A stretch of 64,000 nucleotides of DNA from Pseudomonas nitroreducens TX1 (GTDB lineage: Bacteria > Pseudomonadota > Gammaproteobacteria > Pseudomonadales > Pseudomonadaceae): the NCBI RefSeq assembly GCF_000313755.1, contig NZ_AMZB01000122.1, positions 1 through 64,000 on the forward strand, given 5' to 3'. Position numbers and translations under genes: made by a program. The notes under the pieces are model-generated. The model was not told the origin of the DNA and searched no databases. It saw nothing but the letters and a program-made list of their open reading frames with translations. This document shows, one piece after another, positions 55,401-63,259 of the stretch. Each line of letters starts with the position of its first letter. The first letter of the stretch is position 1.

Positions 55401-57745
55401 CGGACGACCTGCTTGAAAGCATGGAACAGGCCCTGGGCCGCTGGGACGCCGAGCGTGAGAACGGTGCGCTCGACGAGCTGCTGCGCATTCTCCATACCCT
55501 CAAGGGCGGTGCGCGCCTGGCTGGCCAGACCAGCCTGGGCGACCTGGCCCATGACCTCGAACAGCACCTGAGCGAAGCCCAGCAGCAGGGCGCGCCCTGG
55601 CCGGAAAGCCTGCTGATGGACGCGCAGTCCGGCTTCGAAGGCCTGCAGGCCGAAGTCGACCAGCTGCGCCTGCACCTGGGTGAAGTAGGGACTGCCGATA
55701 GCCAGCACGAAGACCTCGCCGAGGAGCCGATCGCCGAACAGGCGGCCCCGGTGAGCCTGCCGGCATTGCCCGAAGCCATCATGGCCGCGGCCGTGCCGCA
55801 ACGCGTCGACGCGCCGGTGGTGCTGCCTTTCGTTCGCCGTGCCCAGGAAGCCGCCCAGGAAGCCGCCGCGCGCCGCGCGCCGCAGGAACTGGTGAAGGTG
55901 CCCGCGCAACTGCTCGAAGGCCTGGTCAACCTTGCCGGTGAGACCTCGATCTTCCGTGGCCGCGTCGAGCAGCAGGTGAGCGACGTCGGTTCGACCCTGG
56001 GCGAAATGGACGCCACCATCGAGCGGGTTCGCGATCAGCTGCGCCGCCTCGATACCGAGACCCAGGCGCAGATCCTCTCGCGCCACCAGGCTGACGCCGA
56101 GCGCGCCGGCTACGAGGACTTCGACCCGCTGGAAATGGACCGTTACTCGCAGCTGCAGCAGCTCTCGCGCGCGCTGTTCGAGTCCGCGTCCGACCTGTTC
56201 GACCTCAAGGAAACCCTTGCCGCCAAGAACCGCGACGCCGAAACCCTGCTGCTGCAACAGGCGCGGGTCAACACCGAACTGCAGGAAGGCCTGATGCGCA
56301 CGCGCATGGTGCCTTTCGACCGCCTGGTGCCGCGCCTGCGCCGGATCGTCCGCCAGGTGGCGAGCGAGCTGGGCAAGCAGGTCGAGTTCGTAGTCAGCAA
56401 CGCCGAAGGCGAGATGGACCGCACCGTGCTCGAACGTATCGTCGCGCCGCTGGAGCACATGCTGCGCAACGCGGTCGACCACGGCATCGAGTCCGGCGAG
56501 GCGCGCCGCATCGCCGGCAAGCCGGAGCAGGGCACCATTCGCCTGACCCTGGGCCGCGAGGGCGGCGATATCCTCCTGAGTCTGGCCGACGATGGCGCTG
56601 GCATTCGCCTGGACGCGGTGCGCCGCAAGGCCATCGAACGCGGCCTGATGACCGACGACAGCGAGCTGAACGATCACGAGGTGCTGCAGTTCATCCTCGA
56701 GGCCGGCTTCAGTACTGCCGAGAAAGTCACGCAGATTTCCGGCCGTGGCGTGGGCATGGACGTGGTGAACTCCGAGGTGAAACAGCTCGGCGGCTCCATG
56801 AGCATCCATTCCAGTCTTGGCGAAGGCACCCGCTTCGACATCCGCCTGCCGTTCACCGTGTCGGTGAACCGCGCGCTCATGGTGCTTTCCGGCGAAGACC
56901 TCTACGCCCTGCCGCTGAACACCATCGAAGGCATCGTGCGGGTCTCCCCGTATGAACTGGAAGCCCTCTACGAGCAGGCTGCCGCCGATGAGGCCGGCGC
57001 TGCGCCGAGTTTCGAGTACGCCGGCCAGAACTATGAACTGAAATACCTCGGTGACCTGCTCAACAACGGCCAGCATCCCAAGCTGGTCGGGCAGTCGCTG
57101 CCGTTGCCGGTGATCCTCGTGCGCTCGGCGGACCACGCCGTGGCGGTGCAGGTGGATGCTCTGGCAGGCTCGCGCGAGATCGTGGTGAAGAGCCTCGGTG
57201 CGCAGTTCGCCGGCGTCAGCGGCATTTCCGGCGCGACCATCCTCGGTGACGGCCGCGTGGTGGTGATTCTCGACCTGCTGGCGACCATCCGCGTACTCCA
57301 TGCGCAGCACGTCCAGCACGCGCCGCGCCGCCAGTTGGCCGGCCCGGCTGCCGCGGAAATCGAGCACCAGCGCCCGACCCTGGTCATGGTGGTGGACGAC
57401 TCGGTCACCGTGCGCAAGGTCACCAGCCGCCTGCTGGAACGCAACGGCATGAACGTACTCACCGCCAAGGACGGGGTGGACGCCATTGCCCAACTGCAGG
57501 AACACAAGCCCGATATCATGCTGCTGGACATCGAGATGCCGCGCATGGACGGCTTCGAGGTGGCCACCCTGGTGCGCCACGATGAACAGCTGAAGGACCT
57601 GCCGATCATCATGATTACCTCCCGTACCGGCGAGAAGCACCGCGACCGTGCCCTGGCCATCGGTGTCAACCAGTACCTGGGCAAGCCGTACCAGGAATCC
57701 GAGCTGCTGGAGAACATCCACAAGCTGGTGAAGACCCATGTCTGA
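49445..57745 (+). CDS. chpA: Chemosensory hybrid histidine kinase ChpA
   Basis: ChpA is the kinase of the Pil-Chp pathway. The 2766 residues contain six histidine phosphotransfer modules, with candidate His at 49, 1084, 1251, 1614, 1869 and 2017 (the last five in HTLKG contexts), and two degenerate modules near 340-370 and 1390-1410 without His. A CheA dimerisation/ATPase part follows (LVNLAGETSIF, then HMLRNAVDHGIE near 2340 and LADDGAGI), then a CheW domain and a C-terminal receiver with Asp2695. An acidic linker fills about 560-1036. P. aeruginosa ChpA is about 2470 residues as I recall, so this one is longer. An ATG five codons upstream (49430) is possible; GGAG favours 49445. It overlaps chpB by 8 bp. 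Confidence 0.95.
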   Translation: MGDRHDYVALEWVKGEIAETLKQARQALESYVENPQDPTRMGFCLAYIHQVRGTLQMVEFYGAALLAEEMEYLTQALIDGKASSQSEALEVLMQAILQLPAYLERIQSARRDLPLVVLPLLNDLRTARGEKLLSETSLFAPDLSQESPVLPVDALARLRTAELPALLRKLRQMLQVALVGVIRNQDLPTNLGYLARVFARLESLCKDAPLGRLWVIASAMIEGLANGSIANGTSVRNLLRQVDREFKRLVDQGADAMNQPAPDELIKNLLFYVAKASDQSPRVRAVKDEYRLDDALPGAALVDEERARLAGPDRDAMRSVVGALCEELVRVKDSLDLFVRSDRSGVNELGSLLAPLKQIADTLAVLGFGQPRKVILDQIEVVSGLAHGQRQPNDATLMDVAGALLYVEATLAGMVGPSEEPGREENVLPTTDVEQIHQVVIKEARNGLELAKDAIIEFIASQWNHEHLARVPELLTQVRGGLAMISQERAAKLLENCNRYIQEQLLVRQAVPDWHSLDTLADAITSVEYYLERLSEDHNTQGDLILDVAEESLDSLGYSLKPRPSILDAAPETHAPAPLPAPLDNPLDEIDVLAAQPLDEPTEAAPVDEVTEPGAPVEVADSVEPSVEQPSQPAPLEEPAPVEEPQLVDEPLLDLADFELPAESEAQPAGEAEASFTFEPLQLDSGLPAAEPTAELGAWTLDEVEPLAASAESSAPTATLEPDSLSWDIELEPAAPITDTTLADEGWSLDDSHKADSIEFSLETLEEAPAQPLADGLSWSLDDAAPLAEAPRFEEPAQAQTAVAEQSWEALDLTVAPSEAPATAELPEDFASLPSLEAAPASVDELSWDMESLTPAGEKPAEEDWFSVDLSQPAAESPAPTLELDENFASLETLEPAPLVTLESLDDLSFDAPAVTVEQPEPEASLVSDDNWTLGELSEPHALDAGVDFSLDAPLQLEPLAEAETPAFQAEAWSDENIADLELPEVELPSPPAEPEPVAEAPAKPLSLAEVMAAPVQAINPPAQDVPPSLLPPPADEEPIDEELREVFIEEAGEVLETIGEHLPTWLANTDDRDSLTEIRRAFHTLKGSGRMVRALVIGELAWSIENLLNRVLDRSIAASPAVLQVVQDVVGLMPELVDEYAASAQRQRDDVDRLAATAHALAKGQPVPPPDGGLPESAPPVEDITPELADVEEIAAQAANEGLDESLDPQLLEIFRNEAEAHLETLVGFLADCAQQLPQPVTDDLQRALHTLKGSAHMAGILPIAEIATPLERLVKEFKTNLLQVDLREAELLHAAEGLFRIGLDQLVEGRPLAPIEGSEELLARIAQIHQERLEAAEAKRRGESGEGSGNDPHLIGMFLAEGMDILLDAEDLLRRWREHPQERQELGALYDELETLSRGAQMAELPQMAELADALLAVYGAVRQGRLETGDAFFSAAEAAHEALIGMMDQVAAALQVSARPEQVEALHRLLDAPVAALDEPGADLQDASGTEFVDLESLTADDFPAEDEEFLLDSRPVDDDNLPDGLSWSPRNDNDGAPRGAADDDEDDVITAETPHAHPAPQQPRALDEEMVAIFLEEAVDILDNAGQALDQWLASPEGLAALSTLQRDLHTLKGGARMAEIREIGDLSHELESLYEGLLDHRFQHSPPLGDLLRTCHDRLATQLDQLQAGQALTDPADLVQTIRTFRQNPAAGLNLPQALAAQQEAVAEQEETLELPPVIEAEIELELPAEATPQAGEAFIPEAFEPDRVDLESAVPDAAVEPQQQAAPDDLDLQAVLDQAEAEIGESSQARPEVIEPAAPVAGAEVVGVQDSEYELDEDRDQELVEIFLEEGFDILESSSGALHRWMENPDNGVELEALQRDLHTLKGGARMAEIRPIGDLAHELEFLYEGLSGGRLRASPTLFELLQRCHDRLAEMLEAVQQHRPIPGGESLIDAIHRFRANPEEQLSIPSSVSLHAISPTAAAPEGPEADILDIFLEEADDLLESMEQALGRWDAERENGALDELLRILHTLKGGARLAGQTSLGDLAHDLEQHLSEAQQQGAPWPESLLMDAQSGFEGLQAEVDQLRLHLGEVGTADSQHEDLAEEPIAEQAAPVSLPALPEAIMAAAVPQRVDAPVVLPFVRRAQEAAQEAAARRAPQELVKVPAQLLEGLVNLAGETSIFRGRVEQQVSDVGSTLGEMDATIERVRDQLRRLDTETQAQILSRHQADAERAGYEDFDPLEMDRYSQLQQLSRALFESASDLFDLKETLAAKNRDAETLLLQQARVNTELQEGLMRTRMVPFDRLVPRLRRIVRQVASELGKQVEFVVSNAEGEMDRTVLERIVAPLEHMLRNAVDHGIESGEARRIAGKPEQGTIRLTLGREGGDILLSLADDGAGIRLDAVRRKAIERGLMTDDSELNDHEVLQFILEAGFSTAEKVTQISGRGVGMDVVNSEVKQLGGSMSIHSSLGEGTRFDIRLPFTVSVNRALMVLSGEDLYALPLNTIEGIVRVSPYELEALYEQAAADEAGAAPSFEYAGQNYELKYLGDLLNNGQHPKLVGQSLPLPVILVRSADHAVAVQVDALAGSREIVVKSLGAQFAGVSGISGATILGDGRVVVILDLLATIRVLHAQHVQHAPRRQLAGPAAAEIEHQRPTLVMVVDDSVTVRKVTSRLLERNGMNVLTAKDGVDAIAQLQEHKPDIMLLDIEMPRMDGFEVATLVRHDEQLKDLPIIMITSRTGEKHRDRALAIGVNQYLGKPYQESELLENIHKLVKTHV

Positions 57746-58772
57746 ACAGAGCACCCCGCGCATTGCGGTGATCGCCGACACCTCGCTGCAGCGCCACGTA
57801 CTGGCCCAGGCCCTGGCGGGCCACGGCTACCAGGTGGTGCTCAACGCCGACCCTGCGCGCCTTGAGAGCGAGCAACTGGACGCCTGCGAGACCGACCTGT
57901 GGCTGGTGGACCTGGCGCAGCAGGAGGATTCGCCGCTGGTGGACAACCTGCTGGAACAATCGCGGGTGCCCGTGCTGTTCGGCGAAGGTCATGCGCCGGA
58001 GCGGCATTCCGAACATTACCCGCGCTGGGAGCGGCGGCTGGTGTCCAAGCTGCGCAAGCTGGTGGGCGACCCCAGCGCCGGCGTCGGCAGCAGCCTGGCG
58101 GCGCTGCTCGACGAAGCCCAGCGCCCGACACGCGTGGCGCTGCCCGATGACCTCGCGGCATCCCCGCTCAAGGCCGGCGAACCGGCGGCGCAGGTCTGGC
58201 TGCTGGCCGCCTCGCTGGGTGGCCCGGCGGCGGTGAAGACTTTCCTCGATGCGCTGCCCGGCGGCCTGCCGGTGGGCTTCCTGTACGCCCAGCACATCGA
58301 CGCTTCCTTCGAGGCCAATCTGCCGCAAGCGGTGGGCCGGCATAGCCAGTGGCACGTCAACACCGTGCGCGACGGCGACCCGGTGCGCTGCGGCGAAGTC
58401 GTGGTCGTGCCGATCGCCCGCGAACTGGGCTTCGACGATTCGGCGCGGATGCGCGTGGAAGAACGCAGCTGGCCGGAGCCCTACAGCCCGTCCATCGACC
58501 AGATGATGCTCAACCTCGCCCAGCAGTACGGTGATCGCTGCGGCGTGATCGTGTTCAGCGGCATGTGCAGCGACGGCAGCGCCGCCGCGGCCTACGTGCG
58601 CCGCCAGGGCGCGCCGATCTGGACCCAGCGCGCCGACAGCTGCGCCTGCTCCAGCATGCCCGACAGCCTGCGCGAAGGCGGCTACAGCACCCTTTCCGGC
58701 GACCCGCGAGAACTCGCGGCGGCGCTGGTCAATCACCTCGCCGAGCAATGTATCGGCGTCGTCACGCAGTGA
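57738..58772 (+). CDS. chpB: CheB-type methylesterase ChpB
   Basis: ChpB demethylates the PilJ receptor, reversing PilK. The 344-residue protein has an N-terminal receiver-like domain that keeps an Asp (LWLVDLAQQ) but lacks the usual Lys, and a C-terminal esterase with the triad Ser159 (AASLGGP), His186 (AQHID) and Asp279 (GMCSDGS). Direct phosphorylation of the N-terminal domain is therefore doubtful. It overlaps chpA by 8 bp. Confidence 0.94.
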   Translation: MSEQSTPRIAVIADTSLQRHVLAQALAGHGYQVVLNADPARLESEQLDACETDLWLVDLAQQEDSPLVDNLLEQSRVPVLFGEGHAPERHSEHYPRWERRLVSKLRKLVGDPSAGVGSSLAALLDEAQRPTRVALPDDLAASPLKAGEPAAQVWLLAASLGGPAAVKTFLDALPGGLPVGFLYAQHIDASFEANLPQAVGRHSQWHVNTVRDGDPVRCGEVVVVPIARELGFDDSARMRVEERSWPEPYSPSIDQMMLNLAQQYGDRCGVIVFSGMCSDGSAAAAYVRRQGAPIWTQRADSCACSSMPDSLREGGYSTLSGDPRELAAALVNHLAEQCIGVVTQ

Positions 58773-58783
58773 GATAAGGCCCG

Positions 58784-59284
58784 ATGAGTGATCTCCCCGT
58801 CGCCAATGCCAGCGCCGCCAACACCGCCGTGGCCAACGCCGCCCCCGGCAGCCTGACCGGCCTGCTGGTGCCGCTGGCCGACCGCAACCTGCTGCTGCCC
58901 AACGTGGCGGTGGCCGAGCTGATCACCTACCGTGCCCCGCACCCGGTGGACGGCCTGCCGTCCTGGTACCTGGGCCAGGTGGCCTGGCGCGACCTGCGCC
59001 TGCCGCTGCTGTCCTTCGAGGCCGCTTCCAACGGCCGGGCCGAAGTCAGCCCCGGCGCGCGGGTGATCGTGGTCAATGCCCTGGGGGGAAGGCCCAACGT
59101 GAAGTTCTTCGCCCTGCTGGTGCAGGGTATCCCGCGCTCGCTGAAGGTCGGCGACGACCTCAAGCGCCTGGACGTGCCGCTGGCGCCCCTGGAGCTGGAC
59201 GCGGTGGACCTGGGTGACGCCCACGCGCGCATCCCCGACCTGGCCGCGCTGGAGCAGAAACTGGCCGACTCCGGCCTGATCTGA
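58784..59284 (+). CDS. chpC: CheW-like protein ChpC
   Basis: ChpC is the second CheW homologue of the system and may couple another receptor to ChpA. The 166 residues start with an Ala/Asn-rich tail followed by a CheW domain (LLVPLADRNLLLPNVAVAELI, WYLGQVAWRDLRLPLLSFE). It begins 11 bp after chpB. Confidence 0.92.
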   Translation: MSDLPVANASAANTAVANAAPGSLTGLLVPLADRNLLLPNVAVAELITYRAPHPVDGLPSWYLGQVAWRDLRLPLLSFEAASNGRAEVSPGARVIVVNALGGRPNVKFFALLVQGIPRSLKVGDDLKRLDVPLAPLELDAVDLGDAHARIPDLAALEQKLADSGLI

Positions 59285-59291
59285 GCCAGCC

Positions 59292-60092
59292 ATGAGTGCT
59301 GGCCTGCGCCTTGCCCAGCTGGGGGACCCACCCGGCTTCGAGGTCGCCGGCGCCACCCTCGGCGGCCACCGTTTCGAACGCCACAGCCACGATGAGTTCG
59401 TCATCAGCGCCAACCTGCGCGGCGAGGAAAGCGTCTGGCTGGACGGCCGAACCTTCGATGCGGGCCCCGGCGCGATCACCGCATACAACCCGGGGCAGAT
59501 CCAGGGCGGCGGCGTTGCCGAAGGCCAGCCCTGGCAATTCGTCAGCCTCTACGTCGCGCCCGATCCGCTGGCGGCGATGCTCGGCCTTCAGCGCCTGGAA
59601 TTCGAACGCCCCAGCCGCCGCCTGCCGACCCTGGCTGCTGCCCTGGCGGACGCCGTGGAGCGTGTGCTGGGCGAGGACAGCTTCGTTCGTCAGCGTGGCG
59701 AAGAGCGACTGACCCTGCTGCTGGCCGATATCGCCCGCGCCATGGGCGTGCGCCTGCCGCAGGAGGTGGTCGCGCAGGGCGGGCGGATCGCCGACCTGCA
59801 GGACTGGCTGGCCGCCGACCTGGCGCGCCAGCCCAGCCTCGACGAGATGGCGGCCTACCTCGGACTGTCGCGCTTCCACTTGCTGCGCAGCTTCCAGAAA
59901 CAGGTGGGCCTGAGCCCCCGGCAGTGGGCGATGCAACTGCGCACCCGCCGCGCCCAGGCGCTGCTGCGCGCCGGCCTGCCAGCCACGGAAGTGGCTCATG
60001 CGCTCGGCTTTGCCGACCAGAGCCACCTGAACCGGCACTTCCGCGCGGCCTACGGCGTGTCGCCGGGGAGCTTCCAGCGCGCCCTGCGTTGA
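59292..60092 (+). CDS. chpD: AraC-family regulator ChpD
   Basis: The 266-residue protein has an N-terminal cupin-like sensing domain (FERHSHDEFVISANLRGEES) and a C-terminal AraC DNA-binding domain with two helix-turn-helices (SLDEMAAYLGLSRFHLLRSF and EVAHALGFADQSHLNRHF). ChpD has been described at this position in P. aeruginosa, where it is not required for twitching; its targets are unknown. It follows chpC by 7 bp and precedes chpE, which it may regulate. Confidence 0.9.
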   Translation: MSAGLRLAQLGDPPGFEVAGATLGGHRFERHSHDEFVISANLRGEESVWLDGRTFDAGPGAITAYNPGQIQGGGVAEGQPWQFVSLYVAPDPLAAMLGLQRLEFERPSRRLPTLAAALADAVERVLGEDSFVRQRGEERLTLLLADIARAMGVRLPQEVVAQGGRIADLQDWLAADLARQPSLDEMAAYLGLSRFHLLRSFQKQVGLSPRQWAMQLRTRRAQALLRAGLPATEVAHALGFADQSHLNRHFRAAYGVSPGSFQRALR

Positions 60093-60164
60093 GCAATCCG
60101 GTTCAAGTCCGGCGGTCGCCGCCCGGGCAGAATCGCCCCATCGTCATCTGCCCGGAGCCGCCCC

Positions 60165-60776
60165 ATGACCCTGTTTTTCGCCGCGCTGCTGTTCGGCATC
60201 GTCTTCTGCCTGTCGCCCGGCGCGGTCCTCGCCGAAACCCTGCGCCGCGGCCTGAAGGGCGGCTTCCGCCCGGCGCTGCTGGTGCAGTTCGGCTCGCTGA
60301 TCGGTGACGCGGTGTGGGCGCTGATCGGCCTGACAGGGCTGGCGCTGCTGCTGGGCCACGAGACGTTGCGCCTGCCGCTGACCCTGGCCAGCGCCGCCTA
60401 CCTGGCCTGGCTGGGCGTGCAGAGCCTGCGCGATGCGCGCCAGGTTGGCGGGGTAGAGGAGGGCGACAGCGCGAAACACCACGCCAGCGCCTTCGCTTCC
60501 GGGGCCCTGCTGTCGCTGTCGAATCCGAAGAACATCGTCTACTGGGGCGCGCTGGGCGGCGCCATGGCCGGGCTGGTGGACGGCGTGCCGTCGCTGGCGG
60601 ATTCACTGGTGTTCTTCGCCGGCTTCATGACCGCCTCGGTGCTCTGCTGCTTCCTCTGCGCCGCGCTGGTGGACTGGCTGCGGCGCAACGCCTCGCCGCG
60701 CTGGCATCGGGTGAGCCATGCGTCGTGTGGGGTGGTGTTGCTGGTGCTGGCGGGGTTGGCGCTGCGGGGAATCTGA
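60165..60776 (+). CDS. chpE: LysE-family exporter ChpE
   Basis: The 203-residue membrane protein is of the LysE/RhtB amino-acid exporter family. It has about six hydrophobic segments and the family block GIVFCLSPGAVLAETLRRGLKGG at the N-terminus, plus SLSNPKNIVYWGALGGAM in the middle. The exported compound is unknown. The gene is 72 bp after chpD. Confidence 0.9.
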   Translation: MTLFFAALLFGIVFCLSPGAVLAETLRRGLKGGFRPALLVQFGSLIGDAVWALIGLTGLALLLGHETLRLPLTLASAAYLAWLGVQSLRDARQVGGVEEGDSAKHHASAFASGALLSLSNPKNIVYWGALGGAMAGLVDGVPSLADSLVFFAGFMTASVLCCFLCAALVDWLRRNASPRWHRVSHASCGVVLLVLAGLALRGI

Positions 60777-60795
60777 GTGGCTGGGCGCCTGGGCT

Positions 60796-60871
60796 GTTCG
60801 CGAGCAAGCTCGCTCCTACGAAGAGCACATCCTACTCACCGGCACCTGTAGGAGCGAGCTTGCTCGCGAAC
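60796..60871. repeat. REPIN: inverted REP doublet
   Basis: A 24-bp unit beginning GTTCGCGAGCAAGCTCGCTC (60796-60819) is repeated as its exact reverse complement at 60848-60871, with a 28-bp spacer. Each unit folds through GAGC-AA-GCTC. It sits between chpE and rsmE, which are convergent. The first bases of the window and 35726-35752 carry related units. Confidence 0.9.
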
Positions 60872-60890
60872 CCGCCCCACGCCGAACCGG

Positions 60891-61610
60891 TTAGAAATCC
60901 CCCCACAGCTGCTGCGCCACACTCAACGCCACCACCGGCGCAGTCTCGGTGCGCAACACGCGCGGCCCAAGTCGCGCGGCATGGAATCCAGCCGACTGGG
61001 CCTGCGCCACTTCCGCATCACTCAAACCGCCTTCCGGGCCGATCAGGAAGGCCAGGCTTGCCGGCTTGTCATGGCTGGTCAGCGGCTCGGCCACCGGGTG
61101 CAGCACCAGCTTGAGCTGTGCCTCGCAGCTTTGCAGCCATTCGGCGAGGGTAACCGGCGCATTGAACAGCGGCAGTACCGAGCGGCCGCATTGCTCGCAG
61201 GCGCTGATCGCTACCTGGCGCCAATGGGCCATGCGCTTGTCGGCGCGTTCGTCCTTCAGGCGTACTTCGCAGCGCTCGCTGACGATCGGGGTGATCTCGC
61301 TGGCGCCCAGTTCCGTGGCCTTCTGGATCGCCCAGTCCATGCGCTCGCCACGGGACAGGCCCTGCCCAAGGTGCACGCGCAGCGGTGATTCGGCCTGGCC
61401 GTCGAAGGCTTCGCGCAGGTCCACGCGGACGTTCTTCTTGCCCACCTCGATCAGTTCGCCCAGGAATTCGCGGCCCGAGCCGTCGAACAGCTGCACCGCG
61501 TCACCCGCGCTATGGCGCAGTACGCGGCCGATGTAGTGGGCCTGGGCTTCGGGCAGCTCGTGCTGGCCGAGGGAGAGCGGGGCGTCGATGAAGAAGCGGG
61601 AGAGGCGCAT
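60891..61610 (-). CDS. rsmE: 16S rRNA (uracil-1498-N3)-methyltransferase RsmE
   Basis: RsmE methylates U1498 of 16S rRNA in the assembled 30S subunit. The 239-residue SPOUT enzyme has an N-terminal PUA-like RNA-binding domain (AQAHYIGRVLRHSAGDAVQLFDG), the linker GERMDWAIQKATELGA and the knot segments FLIGPEGGLSDAEV and LGPRVLRTETAPVVAL that bind SAM. It is 65 bp from bioA on the same strand. Confidence 0.95.
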   Translation of the reverse strand: MRLSRFFIDAPLSLGQHELPEAQAHYIGRVLRHSAGDAVQLFDGSGREFLGELIEVGKKNVRVDLREAFDGQAESPLRVHLGQGLSRGERMDWAIQKATELGASEITPIVSERCEVRLKDERADKRMAHWRQVAISACEQCGRSVLPLFNAPVTLAEWLQSCEAQLKLVLHPVAEPLTSHDKPASLAFLIGPEGGLSDAEVAQAQSAGFHAARLGPRVLRTETAPVVALSVAQQLWGDF

Positions 61611-61675
61611 GGCGATGTCGAACTGATGGGGGGAAGCGGCAAGCTTAAAGCTTTCGGCCTGCCGCTTGTAGCCGA

Positions 61676-63079
61676 TCAGCCCGGATCGCGATGCTCGGGG
61701 AAGCGCTCGCTGACCGCTACGCTCACGCTGTCACGGGTGGCGATGTCGATGCCTTCGCTGGCGACCTCGGCGAGGAAGTCGATCTGCTCCGGGGTGATGA
61801 TGTACGGCGGCAGGAAGTACACCACGCTGCCCAGCGGACGCAGCAGCGCGCCGCGCGTAAGGCCATGCTGGAAGACCTTCAGGCCGCGGCGCTCCTGCCA
61901 GGGGTAGGCGGTTTTGCTGGCCTTGTCCTGGACCATCTCGATGGCGAGGATCATGCCGGTCTGGCGAATTTCCGAGACGTGCGGGTGGTCGGCCAGGTGC
62001 GTGGTGGCGCTGGCCATCCTGGCCGCCAGGGCCTTGTTGGCCTCGATCACGTTGTCCTGCTCGAAGATATCCAGGGTCGCCAGGGCGGCGGCGCAGGCCA
62101 GCGGGTTGCCGGTGTAGGTGTGCGAATGGAGAAAGGCGCGCAGGGTGGCGTAGTCGTCGTAGAAGGCCTGGTAGACCTTGTCGGTGGTGAGCACTGCGCT
62201 CATCGCCAGGTAGCCGCCGGTCAGCGCCTTGGACAGCACCAGGAAGTCCGGGGTGATGCCGGCCTGCTCGCAGGCGAACATCGTGCCGGTGCGGCCGAAG
62301 CCCACGGCGATCTCGTCGTGGATCAGGTGTACGCCGTAGCGGTCGCAGGCCTCGCGCAGCAGCTTGAGGTACACCGGGTGGTACATGCGCATGCCGCCGG
62401 CGCCTTGCACCAGCGGTTCGACGATGACCGCCGCGACCTCTTTATGGTGCTGCTCCAGCGCCTGCTCCATGGCGGCGAACATCGTCCGCGAATGTTCCTC
62501 CCAGCTCACGCCCTCGGGGCGCAGGTAGCAGTCGGGGGTCGGCACCTTGATGGTGTCCATCAGCAGCGACTTGTAGGTTTCGGTGAACAGTGCCACGTCG
62601 CCCACCGACATCGCCGCGACCGTCTCGCCGTGGTAGCTGTTGGTCAGGGTGATGAAGCGCTTCTTCTCCGGCTGGCCGAGGTTGTGCCAGTAGTGGTAGC
62701 TCATCTTCAGCGCGACTTCGATGCCGGCCGAGCCGCTGTCGGCGTAGAACACCCGGGAGAATCCCGCTGGCGCCAGGCGCAGCAGGCGTTCGGAGAGCTC
62801 GATCACCGGCTGGTGGCTGAAACCGGCGAGGATCACGTGCTCCAGCTGGTCCACCTGGTCCTTGATGCGCTGGTTGATACGCGGGTTGGCGTGGCCGAAG
62901 ACGTTGACCCACCAGGAGCTGACGGCGTCCATGTAGCGCTTGCCTTCGAAGTCCTCCAGCCAGATGCCTTCGCCGCGGCGGATCGGGATCACCGGCAGGC
63001 GCTCGTGGTCTTTCATCTGGGTGCAGGGGTGCCACAGCACCTCGAGATCGCGCTGCATCCACTCGGCGTTCAGGCCCAT
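61676..63079 (-). CDS. bioA: Adenosylmethionine-8-amino-7-oxononanoate aminotransferase BioA
   Basis: BioA transfers the amino group of SAM to KAPA, giving DAPA in biotin synthesis. The 467-residue class III aminotransferase has the PLP lysine Lys284 in VLSKALTGGY, the family start WHPCTQMKDHE near residue 16, WWVNVFGHANP and HSHTYTGNPLACAAAL. It is longer than the E. coli enzyme by about 40 residues. GGAGT precedes ATG at 63079. No other bio gene lies in the window, as usual for Pseudomonas, where bioA is separate from bioBFHCD. Confidence 0.94.
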   Translation of the reverse strand: MGLNAEWMQRDLEVLWHPCTQMKDHERLPVIPIRRGEGIWLEDFEGKRYMDAVSSWWVNVFGHANPRINQRIKDQVDQLEHVILAGFSHQPVIELSERLLRLAPAGFSRVFYADSGSAGIEVALKMSYHYWHNLGQPEKKRFITLTNSYHGETVAAMSVGDVALFTETYKSLLMDTIKVPTPDCYLRPEGVSWEEHSRTMFAAMEQALEQHHKEVAAVIVEPLVQGAGGMRMYHPVYLKLLREACDRYGVHLIHDEIAVGFGRTGTMFACEQAGITPDFLVLSKALTGGYLAMSAVLTTDKVYQAFYDDYATLRAFLHSHTYTGNPLACAAALATLDIFEQDNVIEANKALAARMASATTHLADHPHVSEIRQTGMILAIEMVQDKASKTAYPWQERRGLKVFQHGLTRGALLRPLGSVVYFLPPYIITPEQIDFLAEVASEGIDIATRDSVSVAVSERFPEHRDPG

Positions 63080-63259
63080 GGCGGTACTCCTCTTCGTCAC
63101 TGTCGGCTCGCTCTGGTCGGCAAGCCTATTCAATGCACCTGAGATGAACAAGGACACGTCCTACGACACATGCCGCAGGTAGCCGACCAAGACGGCTGTT
63201 CGGCTTTCAGGCGCTCACGTATGCTTCGCGCCTTTGCACCAATTCGGGGAATTCCGGCG

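Noticed and set aside
49802-57781. Very long minus-strand open frames opposite chpA (1235 and 1404 codons)
   Set aside because: They mirror the codon bias of a GC-rich plus-strand gene, have no recognisable domain, and the plus-strand product has clear kinase motifs throughout.
61634-61667. Terminator between bioA and rsmE
   Set aside because: AAGCGGCA and TGCCGCTT can pair, but the loop is 18 nt and no T-run follows on the minus strand, so read-through into rsmE is as likely.
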